NCBI GenBank assembly: GCA_016721085.1
Contig: JADKJI010000010.1
Span: 142,329 to 206,328, forward strand
Source of the DNA: Chitinophagaceae bacterium
GTDB lineage: Bacteria; Bacteroidota; Bacteroidia; Chitinophagales; Chitinophagaceae
Length of the DNA stretch: 64,000 nt
Reading direction: 5' to 3'
Shown here: positions 27,186-38,569 of the stretch, one piece after another
How the letters are laid out: each line of letters starts with the position of its first letter
Numbering within the stretch: position 1 is the first letter of the stretch
Translations under genes and position numbers: made by a program
Notes under the pieces: model-generated
What the model was told of the DNA's origin: nothing
Databases searched by the model: none
What the model saw: only the letters and a program-made list of their open reading frames with translations

Positions 27186-30043
27186 ATGAAAATTCTACAA
27201 CAAACTCTCTGCGTTGTCCTTATTTTATTTTGTGTCAATGTCAGTTTTGCACAAAAGAAATCAATCACAGGAAAGGTTTCTGATTCAAAAGGAGCCCCAC
27301 TGGCAGGCGTATCCGTTAAAGTGAAATCAACTCCAAACGGTACTATCACTAATAACGAAGGATTCTTTAAGATAGACGCTTCGTCAAGCGATGTATTGGA
27401 ATTCACGATTGTTGGCTATCAACCAGTAAAAATTACTGTAGGCGCGCAATCCTCCATCACCGTTACAATGTCTGAAAGCCAAACTGAATTGGGAGAAGTT
27501 GTTTTAATTGGCTCCCGCAGAGGTGGCGGTAGAATAAAAACAGAAACAACTGTACCGGTAGATATAATCAACATCAATCAGGTAGCATTAGGAAGTGCCA
27601 AGATGGATATCACATCAGCACTTAATGCTGCAGCTCCTTCATTCAACTATAATAAGCAAAGCGGTGCTGATGGTGCCGACCATATTGATCTGGGAACATT
27701 GAGAGGTCTCGGACCCGATCAAACACTGGTACTCATCAATGGTAAAAGAAGACATCAAACTGCTTTTGTTGGATTATTTGGAACAAGAGGCCGTGGTAAT
27801 TCTGGTGCTGACTTGAATGCATTCCCTGCTTCTGCAGTAGATCGTATTGAAATTCTTCGTGATGGTGCTTCTGCACAATATGGTTCTGATGCCATGGCAG
27901 GAGTAATTAATATCATTCTTAAAAAGGATGTGAATAAATGGAATATCACCACTGGTTGGTCAGGATATTATGATCATAAATACAATGCGCTGAATAGTTA
28001 CGACCCAAGTCAGTATTATACAAGTCATAAGATTGATGGTGGCACCTTATCACTTCAGGCAAGTAACGGATTTGCATTAGGAAAGAATGGTGGTTTCATC
28101 AATATCTCTTTGATATATTGAATCAGGCAAAAACGTTCCGTCAGGTTCCTGATACAAACGTAGCAACTAATCCAAACGCCTTGCCTTTAAATTCAGGCCG
28201 TCGTGCCTTTGGTGATGGTTCTGTAACAACTGTTGGTGCTATGTTTAACATGGAAGTACCAACCAGTGCGAGTGGAAAAACTACTTTCTATGCATTCGGG
28301 GGATATAACTTTAAGGCAAGCGATGCATTTGCCTATACTCGTAATGCTAGTGGCCGTCCCGACCGCTTCCCAGTAGATGCGAGCGGTAATGTGATTTTTG
28401 TTCCAGACATCATGAAAAAATCAAGCGACGGAGAAATCTATTACAACCCACACATCCAGACAAATATTACTGATATCTCTTTGGCAGCAGGAATAAAAGG
28501 AGATGCAGGTAAAGATTGGACATGGGATTTAAGCAATACCATCGGCAGAAATGATTTCCATTATTATGGAGACAAGACTTTTAACGCCTCATTAGTTGGA
28601 GCTACTACCCCAACTCATTTTGATGATGGTGGTTTCAATTTCTTACAAAACACACTCAACCTCGATTTCAGTAAGTTTATTAAAGATGCTGCACAAGGAT
28701 TGACATTAGCCTTCGGTACTGAATTCCGTTATGAAAAATACAGTATCTATAAAGGGGAAGAGAATTCGTACAAAGGATATGCAAACAATTTCGACCAGGC
28801 ACCTGGATCACAAGGTTTCCCGGGTTTCAGTCCTGCAGATGAAATCAATAACAATCGTACCAACCAGGCCGTATATGCCGATGTGGAATTGAATGCAACA
28901 AAAGCATGGTTGATTGATGGTGCTTTACGATTTGAAAACTACTCCGATTTCGGATCTGTATTAACAGGTAAGTTAGCAACCAGAATAAAGCTCGGCTCCA
29001 ACTTCAATTGGAGAGCATCAATAAGTTCTGGTTTCAGAGCTCCTTCTTTACAACAGATCAACTTCAGTAATACATTGACTTCATTCAGTGGCGGTCAATT
29101 GGTTCAATCGCGTATTGCCCGTAATGGAGATGCTGTTACAAAAGCAGCAGGTATACCTGACTTGAAAGAAGAGAAATCAGTAAACATCAGTACAGGTTTT
29201 TCCTGGAAACCTGCCAAAGGATTGACTTTTACAGTTGATGGTTATATGGTGAAAGTAAAAGACAGGATAGTATTATCGGGTCTCTTTAGTGCAGATGATG
29301 CTTCTTTACCTCCTGCTCTCACTTCACAGTTACAGGCAATTGGTGTTTCTACTGCACAGTTCTTTGGAAATTCAGTTAATACAACTAACTATGGTATAGA
29401 CATCGTTGTTGATTATTATAAGAAATGGGATAACAAAAGCTTTAAATTGTTAGTGGCTGGAAATCTTCAAAGCATGAAGATTGATAAAGTGAATATCCCG
29501 GCATTACTGGATGATTCTTATGTACATCGTAAGACTTTCTTCAGCGACAGGGAAGAAGCATTCTTAAAAGCATCAGCTCCAAGAGCAAAATTCTCTTTAA
29601 ATCTTGATTATACTATTAATAAAGTTGGAGTAGGTGTACACCTTACATACTTTGGAAATGTAAAGACTCTAGGTTTTGGTTGGACGGGTCTTGCTAGTGC
29701 AGCTGGAACTGGTGGTCCTGGCGATCCGGATATTTCTGGTAGCTTCACAGGTATCGATCCTTATGTTGATATTGATGGTTTCAGTGATCAGGTAAATGTT
29801 CTTCCAGAAGTTTTCAATTATAAAGGAAAGGTTACAACTGATATCTATGGTTCTTATAAACTTTCTAAGAAAATTACATGGTTTGCAGGTGTTGATAACC
29901 TCTTTAATGTTCATCCAGAGTTTGGTGCTGTAATGAGAGCTCGTTATGAGGCGTTTGATAATGAAGCTGGTGGTCCATGGGATTCTGTTCAGATGGGATT
30001 CAATGGAATGCGCCTCTTTACAAAGTTGGTTTTTAACTTCTAA
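27186..30043 (+). CDS. TonB-dependent receptor with carboxypeptidase-like N-domain, one frameshift
   Basis: About 952 residues from frames 27186-28121 and 28118-30043, joined near 28112 by one missing base. A signal peptide (VCVVLILFCVNVSFAQ-like) is followed by a carboxypeptidase-D regulatory-like domain (SITGKVSDSKGAPLAGVSVK), the plug (LGTLRGLGPDQTLVLINGKR and the RDGASAQYGSDAMAGVINII box) and a 22-strand barrel ending in LFTKLVFNF. It should import a siderophore, cofactor or sugar across the outer membrane. There is no SusD partner, so a substrate other than glycans is plausible. A terminator follows. Confidence 0.9.
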
Positions 30044-30058
30044 TACATCATAGTATTG

Positions 30059-30098
30059 AAACAGCCATCCGGAGATCTTTTCGGATGGCTGTTTTAGT
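30059..30098 (+). terminator. Terminator after the TonB receptor gene
   Basis: Perfect 13-bp stem, aaacagccatccg paired with cggatggctgttt, with a 10-base loop and a T-rich 3' arm end; it starts 16 bases after the stop codon. Confidence 0.8.
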
Positions 30099-30112
30099 AT
30101 AAAGACATTTTT

Positions 30113-31027
30113 ATGAAACGATATTTCAGGATTGCTGCCTTCGTATTGTTCTTGACAAGTTTAAAGGCTGTATCATTTGCACAGATAAAGATCGTAGTAT
30201 TTCAATCAGACTTCGGTCTTAAGGATGGTGCTGTTAGTGCAATGAAAGGGGTAGCAATGGGAGTATCGCCTGAGCTAAAGCTTTATGATTTAACCCATGA
30301 GATACCTGCGTATAATATTTGGGAAGCGGCGTATCGATTAGAGCAAACGGTTACGTACTGGCCTGCCGGAACCGTATTTGTTTCTGTTGTAGACCCGGGT
30401 GTTGGAACGGAGAGGAAATCGGTTGTATTAAAAACAAAAACCGGGCATTTTATAGTAACACCTGATAATGGTACCCTTACATTGGTAGCACAATCATTAG
30501 GAATAGAGGCTGTACGGGAAATTGATGAAGTGGTTAACAGAAGAAAGGATTCCCAGAAATCATATACTTTTCACGGAAGAGATGTGTATGCTTATACAGC
30601 GGCCCGCTTAGCAGCCGGTGCCATCAATTTTGAACAAGTGGGTAAGCTTTTACCAAATGAAGTAGTGAGTCTTCCATATCAAAAAGCCGAATTAGTAGGG
30701 AAAACGATCAAAGGCAATATTTCCATATTGGATGTTCAGTATGGAAATGTGTGGACGAATATTACTGGTGATTTATTTGCACAATTGAAACCGGTATATG
30801 GAGATGTGATTCATGTTGTCATCTTTCATAATAAGCAAAAAAAAGTATATGAGGGGAATGCTCCGTATAGTCAAACCTTTGGAGCGGTGGCGAAGGGAAA
30901 GCCTTTATGTTATTTGAATAGTCTTTTGCAGTTTTCGGTGGCGTTGAATATGGGGAATTTTGCTGCTAAGTATAAGGTGGAGAGTGGGAGTGAGTGGAGT
31001 ATTGAGATAAGGAAGGTTGTAAAATAA
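30113..31027 (+). CDS. Exported SAM hydroxide adenosyltransferase (DUF62)
   Basis: A 304-residue protein of the fluorinase/chlorinase-like SAM hydrolase family (SAM + water to adenosine + methionine). Landmarks: VVFQSDFGLKDGAVSAMKG, LYDLTHEIPAYNIWEAAYRL, VVDPGVGTERKSVVL, TPDNGTLTLV and FHGRDVYAYTAARLA. Water rather than halide is expected because most family members are hydrolases. Unusually, it has a clear signal peptide (MKRYFRIAAFVLFLTSLKAVSFAQ), placing it in the periplasm where SAM is not expected. It lies 69 bases after the TonB receptor but behind a terminator. Confidence 0.88.
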   Translation: MKRYFRIAAFVLFLTSLKAVSFAQIKIVVFQSDFGLKDGAVSAMKGVAMGVSPELKLYDLTHEIPAYNIWEAAYRLEQTVTYWPAGTVFVSVVDPGVGTERKSVVLKTKTGHFIVTPDNGTLTLVAQSLGIEAVREIDEVVNRRKDSQKSYTFHGRDVYAYTAARLAAGAINFEQVGKLLPNEVVSLPYQKAELVGKTIKGNISILDVQYGNVWTNITGDLFAQLKPVYGDVIHVVIFHNKQKKVYEGNAPYSQTFGAVAKGKPLCYLNSLLQFSVALNMGNFAAKYKVESGSEWSIEIRKVVK

Positions 31028-31034
31028 AAGTCCG

Positions 31035-31103
31035 GATGCCATCCTACCCCTGGATGGCATCCGGGGGGTAGGATGGCATCTCGCCCCCACAGTACTGTGG
31101 GGG
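31035..31103. repeat. Family B palindrome plus a 20-bp perfect palindrome
   Basis: Arms 31035-31050 and 31065-31080 are complementary (gatgccatcctacccc). They share their sequence with the element at 25736 but have a shorter centre. A second perfect palindrome, cccccacagtactgtggggg, follows at 31084-31103. The pair lies between the SAM hydrolase and GH38 stop codons. Confidence 0.8.
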
Positions 31104-31115
31104 GTAAAAAACAAC

Positions 31116-34100
31116 CTACTTTTCTAACAACCTAAACGTTCTGGTCTCAAAAGGCAGCAGTGTAATTACCCCCGGAACTACTGGCAACACATCTTCATAC
31201 AAATTACTAGCCACCATCTTACCAACTATTGTCTTTATCGAAAGCTGCTGTTTCTCCTGACTCGTATTATACAATCTAACTACAATTCCATTACCGTCTT
31301 TTGCAGGAACTAAAGTACTCACAACCACTTTTTCATTGCTGACACTGAACGGTGCTTGCACCTTTATTTTATCAGATTGGATCAAAACTGGAGGCTGATA
31401 AATTTCCTCCGCTTTCTTATAGGCATCGGTGATGGAAAATTTTCCGTGAGGTAAAATGGTATAGGTAAAACTTACAGGTCCTTCCTGGTCGGCTTTATAA
31501 TTGGTATGCCAGTAATTATTCAAGGCATAAGAAAACAACAACTGCGAAGGAGTCTGTTTGCTTTTCCAAACCTTGGCTCCCTTTCCTGCCGGAATCACTT
31601 CACTATTCATTTCGCCAAATTCTATGATTGGAGCATCTGGACTGAAATAAGTTACTCCCCAATCCTTGTTTGAGAGATCGGCCCATTTACCACAATAGGT
31701 GAAATCCTTATTATTTCCAGGAATAGTATCATTTAAAGGATCGTATGCAAGGAACCCATTGTCGGCTTTCCATTTACCATTTGTTATATTGAAAGGAAAT
31801 GCAAAATGAACCGCTTCCTTAGTTCTCACCTTTGTTTTTTCTAAATGATTCTCAATGGTAAGTGCTCCTGTAATATTATTAAGGCGATACCTGATTGTTA
31901 AACCAGTTGTTCCTTCAGCCTCACAAACTACAGTTACATCCGTTTCATATACTCCCATTTCATCTAATCGAATCTCTTTTACTTTTGAAGTTACAGCAGT
32001 GGCAGGGTCACGACCTGGAACATATAAATACTGATTGAATTGATACTGTCCTTTCTTTACTATATCTGTATTGCTAGCTTTTAGTATGAATGAACTGATG
32101 GCCCCTGTTTTTGAATCAATAAGAACACGAACAAATTTGTTCTCCATAATATTATCATGAAAACTATAAGTTGGAGCGGCTAATCCTATAATAGTTGGAG
32201 TTGATTCTGGTGCAATCTTTAAAGAAGTAGAACTGAGTGCTGGTACATCTGGTACATACACCAACTTTCCTGCCTTTATTTGCTGTGTTCTTATAACCCT
32301 GCCCTTTTCATCCATTATTCTATCCTTATCGGTGAGGTCTTTTAATAAAATCAAAGATGGATTGCTCCAGGAGTTTGTATTTACAATGGTCCAGTTTTTC
32401 GAAATAGTACTTACTTGTTGAAGAATTGCATTATTTAACTCTTTCTCTTTTTTATCCGCATCTAAAACATAGTTTCTTTTAAATTCCCACTGTTTCACAC
32501 TAAATGGAACGTCCGGATCAGAAATACTTGACCAGGCTCCCCATGTATGTTCATCAAACAAAAGCACCCCGCTCCAAACTTTATAAAATTCGAGTGAAGG
32601 GAATGAAATCGGTTTCAGTAAGGACCATAATTTCTCCGTTTGATTCACTCTCTCAGCTACACTTTTGTTAAGGGCTAGTTCTGCTGCAGATGAAGCAGCA
32701 CCATCTTCCCAATAAGGCGTCATATCTCCTTCAACTACCGGAATCTTACTGGCATAATCCTTTTCTATTTTCTGCATCACCATTTGAGGTGTTGATAGAA
32801 CCAGCTTAGGGTAGATGTATTTATTATTCCAGTCACGCACAAAATCTGAAATCAAAGGATCTAATGGGGCGTTGTCTGAGAAAATATTGTATCGTAAAGC
32901 GAGGTACTTATATGGATATTTATTCTCATTTACGATATTGATATAGTCAATCAATTTCTTATTCAGCAGTCGGGGTTCTCTGGCTCCACCTATGGAATGA
33001 AACCAGGCATAGCTATCTCCAGATACAATGGTCATAACTTTTTCATTGGAACCTGGTGCTTTCCAGTAAAAGGGTTTGTCTCCCCATTTCTCAAGGACGG
33101 TTCCAATGCGGTCTGAATTATTGGGACCTACTGAGAAATATTTTATACCCGCCATTTGCATTGCTTTTACCAATGACATTGTATAACCGGGGATATCGGT
33201 TATCATGGCAGAATTTATTGTTATACCGAATTCTCTTTCAAGTTTTCGAGCGTAATCTGTCAATCTGATAAATTCTTCACCACGCATGATACCACTGAGA
33301 TTGTTGGTATAGTATCCCGCAATATTCATACGCCCTGTATTTAGGGCCTCTCTGAATTTTTGAATTTGTTTTTCATTGGAACTATCGAGGAAGTTTTCAA
33401 CCGCCCAGGTGCTTTCTATATTCCAACGGAATTGTGACTCAAATGGATAATTTTTTGTTTTATCAATCAGATCAATAGCCTGACGAATATTTTCATTATG
33501 AATTTCAGCTACGGTTTCTTGTAAATGAGAATAACCCACATCAGTGTGAGAGTGGTGAATCATATGTACTTCCAGAGGAATCAAAGGAGTAAGGGTAACT
33601 GTATCAGCGCCCAAATATAGTATGGAAGTTTTGTTTTGTAGGGAACTGATATTTCAAACTCATTATATCCCTGTTGTAAGTCGAATCGGAAGGGATTGCT
33701 TACTCCGTTCACATAAGCTACTATCTGACCATAAGCTTTTGTGTATTCACCAAATAGCTTAACCTGACGTAAAGTATCGCCATTGGGTCCCTTTGATAGA
33801 AGAGGAAGTAATTTAACCATAAATCTATCACCCGGAACATGTTTATAAACCATCAACCAATCGGCTGTTCCTTCCTTCTTACCTACTATTTTTAATTGAA
33901 GAGCTTTCCCTGGAGTTAATAGGGTTTTAGGAACCTTTAATGTTACATCACCCGACATATCATTATTCTTATCTAACCCTTTTTTGATAAAATGAATTTC
34001 AGTTCCTTCTGCACCAGTAAAATTCCATCCTGCAGCCTCGTAGTGTTTATCTGTTTCAATGGTGAGATAGAATTTCCCATTGATATAAAGATCAAAATGT

Positions 34101-34375
34101 TGTTTGCCAGATGAGGTGCCAGATGAATTTCCCCCCGTCCAGGTGAAATAAGCAAAGTCGGCATTAAAATCTGCTGGTACTATTGATGTTAACCATTCAA
34201 TAGCCATTTCACCTGTATTAGATCTAGTAAGAAGAGCTTCAGATGCCATTGGTGTATACGAGTTGTAAGAAAGCGTTTCACCGCTGATGGCTTTTGAGTA
34301 TCCGGGCAATGTGCTTTGAGATGAGGATGATAACATCCAAAATCCGAAAAGTAGTAAAAGGCAAACTCGTTTCAT
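31116..34375 (-). CDS. Glycoside hydrolase family 38-like alpha-mannosidase, one frameshift
   Basis: About 1,086 residues after joining 34375-33640 to the frame ending at 31116. The start is the ATG at 34375 (MKRVCLLLLFGFWML signal peptide). An N-terminal beta-sandwich of about 240 residues (LYINGKFYLTIETDKHY) precedes the GH38 catalytic part. That part begins with the zinc site IHHSHTDVGYSHLQ, has a probable nucleophile Asp in SAMITDIPGYTMSLVKAM, and ends with the large beta-rich C-terminal domains. It should release mannose from alpha-mannosides in the periplasm. It is the last gene of the mannoside operon, ten bases after the transporter. The break near 33630 removes only one base. Confidence 0.85.
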
Positions 34376-34385
34376 AAAAAAACGT

Positions 34386-35759
34386 TTAACGATGACACAA
34401 TAATGACTGTCCAATTTCTTCCAATGATTTCCCTTTTGTTTCTGGAAGATATTTTTTTGCGATATAGAAAGAGACAAGACAGAAAAAGGCAAAAAGGAAA
34501 AATGTAGCGGCAATACCTAAGTTCTCTCTTAATACTGGAAACAATAGATTAACCAGCCAATCTGCTCCCCACATGGTAAGGATACAAATGGATAAAGCTT
34601 TCCTCTCACTTCTGTTGGAAAGAATTCGGTAGCAGAACAAACTTTAAAGGTCCCAGAGAGAATGCAAAGAATAACAGGAAGAGCATCATGCAAGAAAGTA
34701 ATATGTATCCTTTTATATCAAAAGCAAAGCATAGTCCTGTTAAAGCCAAAGCTATTCCTGCAAAAAGAGAACCATAGATATAAAGAGGTCTTCTTCCCCA
34801 GCTATCCACTTTCCAAATAGCAATCAGGGTGAATAACATATTTGCTGCCCCTAACATGACCTGATATAAAAGAGCATCTTGTGTTACTATTCCAGCCGAA
34901 TGAAGAATAGTTGGACCATAGAATATTACGCCATTGATACCACTGAATTGGGAGAGGGCTGTAAGCGCCATCACAAGTATTAGGATGGTAGCCATTGGTT
35001 TTTTGGTGAGATGTATCTTTCCGCTATTATTTGATGCTGTTATTTTTTGTATGGATAACAGTTCTTTATTGGCTTCCTCTGGATCATGAATCTTAGATAG
35101 TACAGATAGAGATGCACTTTCTCTACCCTGTTTCATTAGCCATCTGGGGCTTTCAGGTACTACTAATAATAGAAATAAGAAAAGTGTAGCTGGTATTGCA
35201 CTCACAAAAAACATTAACCTCCATGCCTCTCCAGGGAAATAGCCTGCTAATAATGAACTGCTATTTTGTGAAATGGATAATTGAATGAAATAATTACTCA
35301 GATAGGCTACCAAGATTCCAATTGTAATAGCTAATTGATAGAATGTTACAAATGCTCCTCTGTTTCGGGCGGGTGCAATTTCAGAAATATATAATGGCGA
35401 TATGTTAGATGCAACCCCAACTGCCATTCCTGCTAATACACGAAAACTGATAAGAATAGAATAATTTTCGGAAAAGGAGAATCCAATTGCACTAATAAGA
35501 AAGAGTATGGCTGCAAGAAATAACACTTTTTTCTTCCAATGGCATCACTAAGGGAACCGGAGAATGCCACGCCAGCAATACAGCCAAGAAGGGCCGATGA
35601 TACAAACCAACCTTCGCTGGCCGCACTTAGACTAAATTGATTTTTTACTGGTTCAATGATACCGCTAACTACTGCCATATCAAACCCAAACAAAAATCCA
35701 CCAAGTGCAGCAATGATGGTTACAAGTGCAAGGAACCTTTTTTGTGTTGACTGTAGCAT
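34386..35759 (-). CDS. MFS sugar porter, two frameshifts
   Basis: Sugar-porter family permease, about 457 residues, from frames 35433-35759, 34606-35526 and 34386-34640. Motifs in order: GGFLFGFDMAVVSG in helix 1, SDAIGRKKCYF between helices 2 and 3, the sixth-helix-end motif VPESPRWLMKQGRE, ALSQFSGINGVIFYGPTIL in helix 7 and the C-terminal LPETKGKSLEEI. The fit to the xylose/glucose/arabinose-proton symporters is full-length. It lies 12 bases after the ROK-PMI gene and 10 before GH38, so mannose uptake is the natural inference. Confidence 0.88.
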
Positions 35760-35771
35760 ATCGTTATTTTA

Positions 35772-38465
35772 TTAGCAAAAAGCATCCTTTACATAACTCA
35801 GGAGTAATACTCCTTTTCCATTTCCAGAATATCGAACAGTATAGTTTTCAGTAGCGGCAGGGATAATAAATGTCTCGGCATAAGCGAAATTAAACGACTT
35901 CTTATCCGTAATAATTTCAATCGACTCTCCTTCAACCAACATACCGATTTGACATTGTTGATTAAGGTTGATTTTTACATCCCCCTTCCACATATATTTT
36001 TCTATGGCATACAAATGATCTTCGTGAGTCGGTAATTGCCATCTTTCAAAATCTTCTCCCTTTTCAATCAGCACTGGATGGGATATGAATTCTTTTTTAA
36101 CCCTTTCACCAGATCGACTGAAATCGAGATTCTTCATTCCGTGTTCAATATTTATTGGACGAGGTTTTCCATCGAGATCCAGGCGAAGCCAATCGTACAG
36201 TTTGAAGGTGTAGATATAAGGGGTACAGCTGATTTCAAGAACTAGATTATTGGTCCCGGAACCGTGAATAGTACCAGATGGAATCAGGAAAAGGTCATGT
36301 TTGTTGGAAGGAAGCGCCTGAACGAATTTCTTGATATTAATGGCTTTCTTCTCTGTAGCACTTATTCTTAACGCTTCTTCAAATACTTTAGAGTCAACAT
36401 TGTCCTGAAAACCAAGATAGACTACGGCATCATCTTTTGTATCGAGTATATAGTAGGTTTCATCCTGGGTGATTGGCTCACCAAAATGTTCCTTCATATA
36501 ACTAAGACGGGGATGAACTTGAATAGATAGATTACCGCCTTCGATAGTATCAAGGAAATCGAAGCGAATAGGGAAGTAGGATCCAAAACGGGCCGAGGCT
36601 TTACCTAAAACATTATATGATTGTGCAAACAGTAACCAGTCGAAACTACATTCCAATAGATTACCATCATCTTCCAGTAATATTCCATTTTCAGGTGATA
36701 TCAATTCAAAGCTCCAGGCATAATTCGGTACCTCCTTATTTAGCCCTTCTATATTATTTTCTATCCAATGGCCACCCCATGTTCCTGGTTCGAACCATGG
36801 TCTGGCACGGAAAGGTTGCTGACTTATTACGTTGAGTGTATTTCTGAAATCATTTCCATCTAATAATGTGAAATCGGAATTTCTTTGTCCATCAATTATG
36901 GCTGTAAGGCTGGAGAGTAAGGAATGTTTATGTCTGTTCAGAACTGGCCAGTCAATAAAATAGAAGCGCTTATATTGTTTTTTTGAATCAGGTTCTTTTA
37001 TTCTTCCCAAATTTTCAACCCAACCTGCCCGGCTTCGGAATTGTATTTCATTTTTCGGGATATCTATATAAACTATTGGAGCCTTCCATTTGGCACAAGC
37101 CGCTCCGGTGCCATACAGAATATTTATACAGTTTTTTTCAGGAAGTATCCTGGATAATAATAACGGATCAAAGAACTCGGATATATCCAGCGTACATAAT
37201 TTTCCGAATATGGAATCTTTGCCATCACTATCAAGAAACGCTGCGGTCTTCTTTAGTATTATATCCTTTTCGTAAAGAGCAGAATCAATATTGAAGAAAT
37301 TGATATTACTATCTATTCCTGAAAGTGTTTTTGATAGCTGAGTAAGAAATGATTCCCAATCAACTCCTCCATAACCTTCAATGACGATATTCCTGTGTTC
37401 CTTTATTAAGTTGACAAGAGATTCAAGCCCAGTTTCAATTTTTCCAGATGCAATTGAAATGGTTGGATAGATATCGTAGCCTTTATGTTCTGAAGATTCT
37501 TTCTTCGCTGGCATCAGCAATTGACTGGTATTTCGAAAGGGTTGTTCGGTTTCTTGTAATTTATTACAAGCATGTGCAACCGCCCCTTTAATGGCAGTTT
37601 CCCTTGTATCCTTACAGATAATGAAATCTATTTTTTCAATACCTTGTTCCAGTAAGGTATTCCGGAAACTATTTTCAAAAAGGGGTAGTGAATTAAGAAT
37701 TCCGCCACCAGCAGCTATTGCATCTGCTTTGAATGATTTGATAAAGGGAGCTAATATGTTGCCTAGATGGGAACCGAATTTTTCAAAAACAGATTTTGCA
37801 TATATATCTCCTCTATTGGCAAGATTTGCAATTTGAACTACTGATTTTATTTCAGCGGATTCGTTTTGAAACTGTTTTAAAAGCCAGTTTGTACTGATAT
37901 AATCTTCTGCTATTCCATCCAGATAAGGGGTATTGTAGATATAGCCATTTGGCGGAATATGGTTTCCGGTAATAAGAATCTGATTCTTTTCATAGAATGC
38001 AGCACCAATACCGGTGCCGAGAGTAATACCGATAACATTTTTCCCTTCGAGATCATGTGTTACTACAGCCCCTTTCAAAAATGCCTGTGCATCATTTATA
38101 AAATGTATGCTTACGGAATTGATCCCGATAATTGCTTCAAGGCGCTGATATAATGATTGTTTTACATCTGATCCAAAAAGGGATTCGAATTTATTGACGC
38201 CTCTTATTTCCGAAACCCCTTTTTCATAATCAAAGGGACCCGGCATGGATATACCTACCATCATTTCATCTGCATCGTGATCGGTGAAGTGAATGGCTGC
38301 TTCTAATAAGCAATCTTCTATAGAATTAATTATTTCTGAGGGAGAAGCTTGAGGGTCAATAGGAGCGGAGAAAAATGACTTTTCAGATAGTACATAGCCT
38401 TTCCTGTCCACCAGCGCGGCACTTATATGAGAACCTCCAATATCCATTCCTATGCAATACTTCAT
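35772..38465 (-). CDS. Fused ROK sugar kinase and class I mannose-6-phosphate isomerase
   Basis: One uninterrupted frame of about 897 residues from the ATG at 38465; the frame also has an ATG at 38492. Residues 1-300 form a ROK kinase: GMDIGGSHISAALVDRKG, the phosphoacceptor Asp in FINDAQAFLKGAVV, GITLGTGIGAAF and IAAGGGILNSLP. The remainder is a large class I mannose-6-phosphate isomerase with zinc-site blocks GGNLSIQVHP, QDETYYILDTKDDAV and LIPSGTIHGSGTNNLVLEIS. A middle stretch (residues about 320-560) is the N-terminal domain of such long isomerases. The fusion predicts mannose to mannose-6-phosphate to fructose-6-phosphate in one polypeptide. Confidence 0.9.
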   Translation of the reverse strand: MKYCIGMDIGGSHISAALVDRKGYVLSEKSFFSAPIDPQASPSEIINSIEDCLLEAAIHFTDHDADEMMVGISMPGPFDYEKGVSEIRGVNKFESLFGSDVKQSLYQRLEAIIGINSVSIHFINDAQAFLKGAVVTHDLEGKNVIGITLGTGIGAAFYEKNQILITGNHIPPNGYIYNTPYLDGIAEDYISTNWLLKQFQNESAEIKSVVQIANLANRGDIYAKSVFEKFGSHLGNILAPFIKSFKADAIAAGGGILNSLPLFENSFRNTLLEQGIEKIDFIICKDTRETAIKGAVAHACNKLQETEQPFRNTSQLLMPAKKESSEHKGYDIYPTISIASGKIETGLESLVNLIKEHRNIVIEGYGGVDWESFLTQLSKTLSGIDSNINFFNIDSALYEKDIILKKTAAFLDSDGKDSIFGKLCTLDISEFFDPLLLSRILPEKNCINILYGTGAACAKWKAPIVYIDIPKNEIQFRSRAGWVENLGRIKEPDSKKQYKRFYFIDWPVLNRHKHSLLSSLTAIIDGQRNSDFTLLDGNDFRNTLNVISQQPFRARPWFEPGTWGGHWIENNIEGLNKEVPNYAWSFELISPENGILLEDDGNLLECSFDWLLFAQSYNVLGKASARFGSYFPIRFDFLDTIEGGNLSIQVHPRLSYMKEHFGEPITQDETYYILDTKDDAVVYLGFQDNVDSKVFEEALRISATEKKAINIKKFVQALPSNKHDLFLIPSGTIHGSGTNNLVLEISCTPYIYTFKLYDWLRLDLDGKPRPINIEHGMKNLDFSRSGERVKKEFISHPVLIEKGEDFERWQLPTHEDHLYAIEKYMWKGDVKINLNQQCQIGMLVEGESIEIITDKKSFNFAYAETFIIPAATENYTVRYSGNGKGVLLLSYVKDAFC

Positions 38466-38569
38466 AGAGGTTAGTTCGATGAGGGCAAACATAGGGGATT
38501 TTTATGTATATACATATGAGTTTTGCCCGAAAACGGCTTGACATTTGGAATAATTTGAACCAGTGAGAG

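Noticed and set aside
31084..31103. The cccccacagtactgtggggg palindrome as a terminator of the SAM hydrolase or GH38 gene
   Set aside because: No T run follows on either strand in the right orientation, and it sits inside a dispersed repeat element, so it is listed as a repeat.
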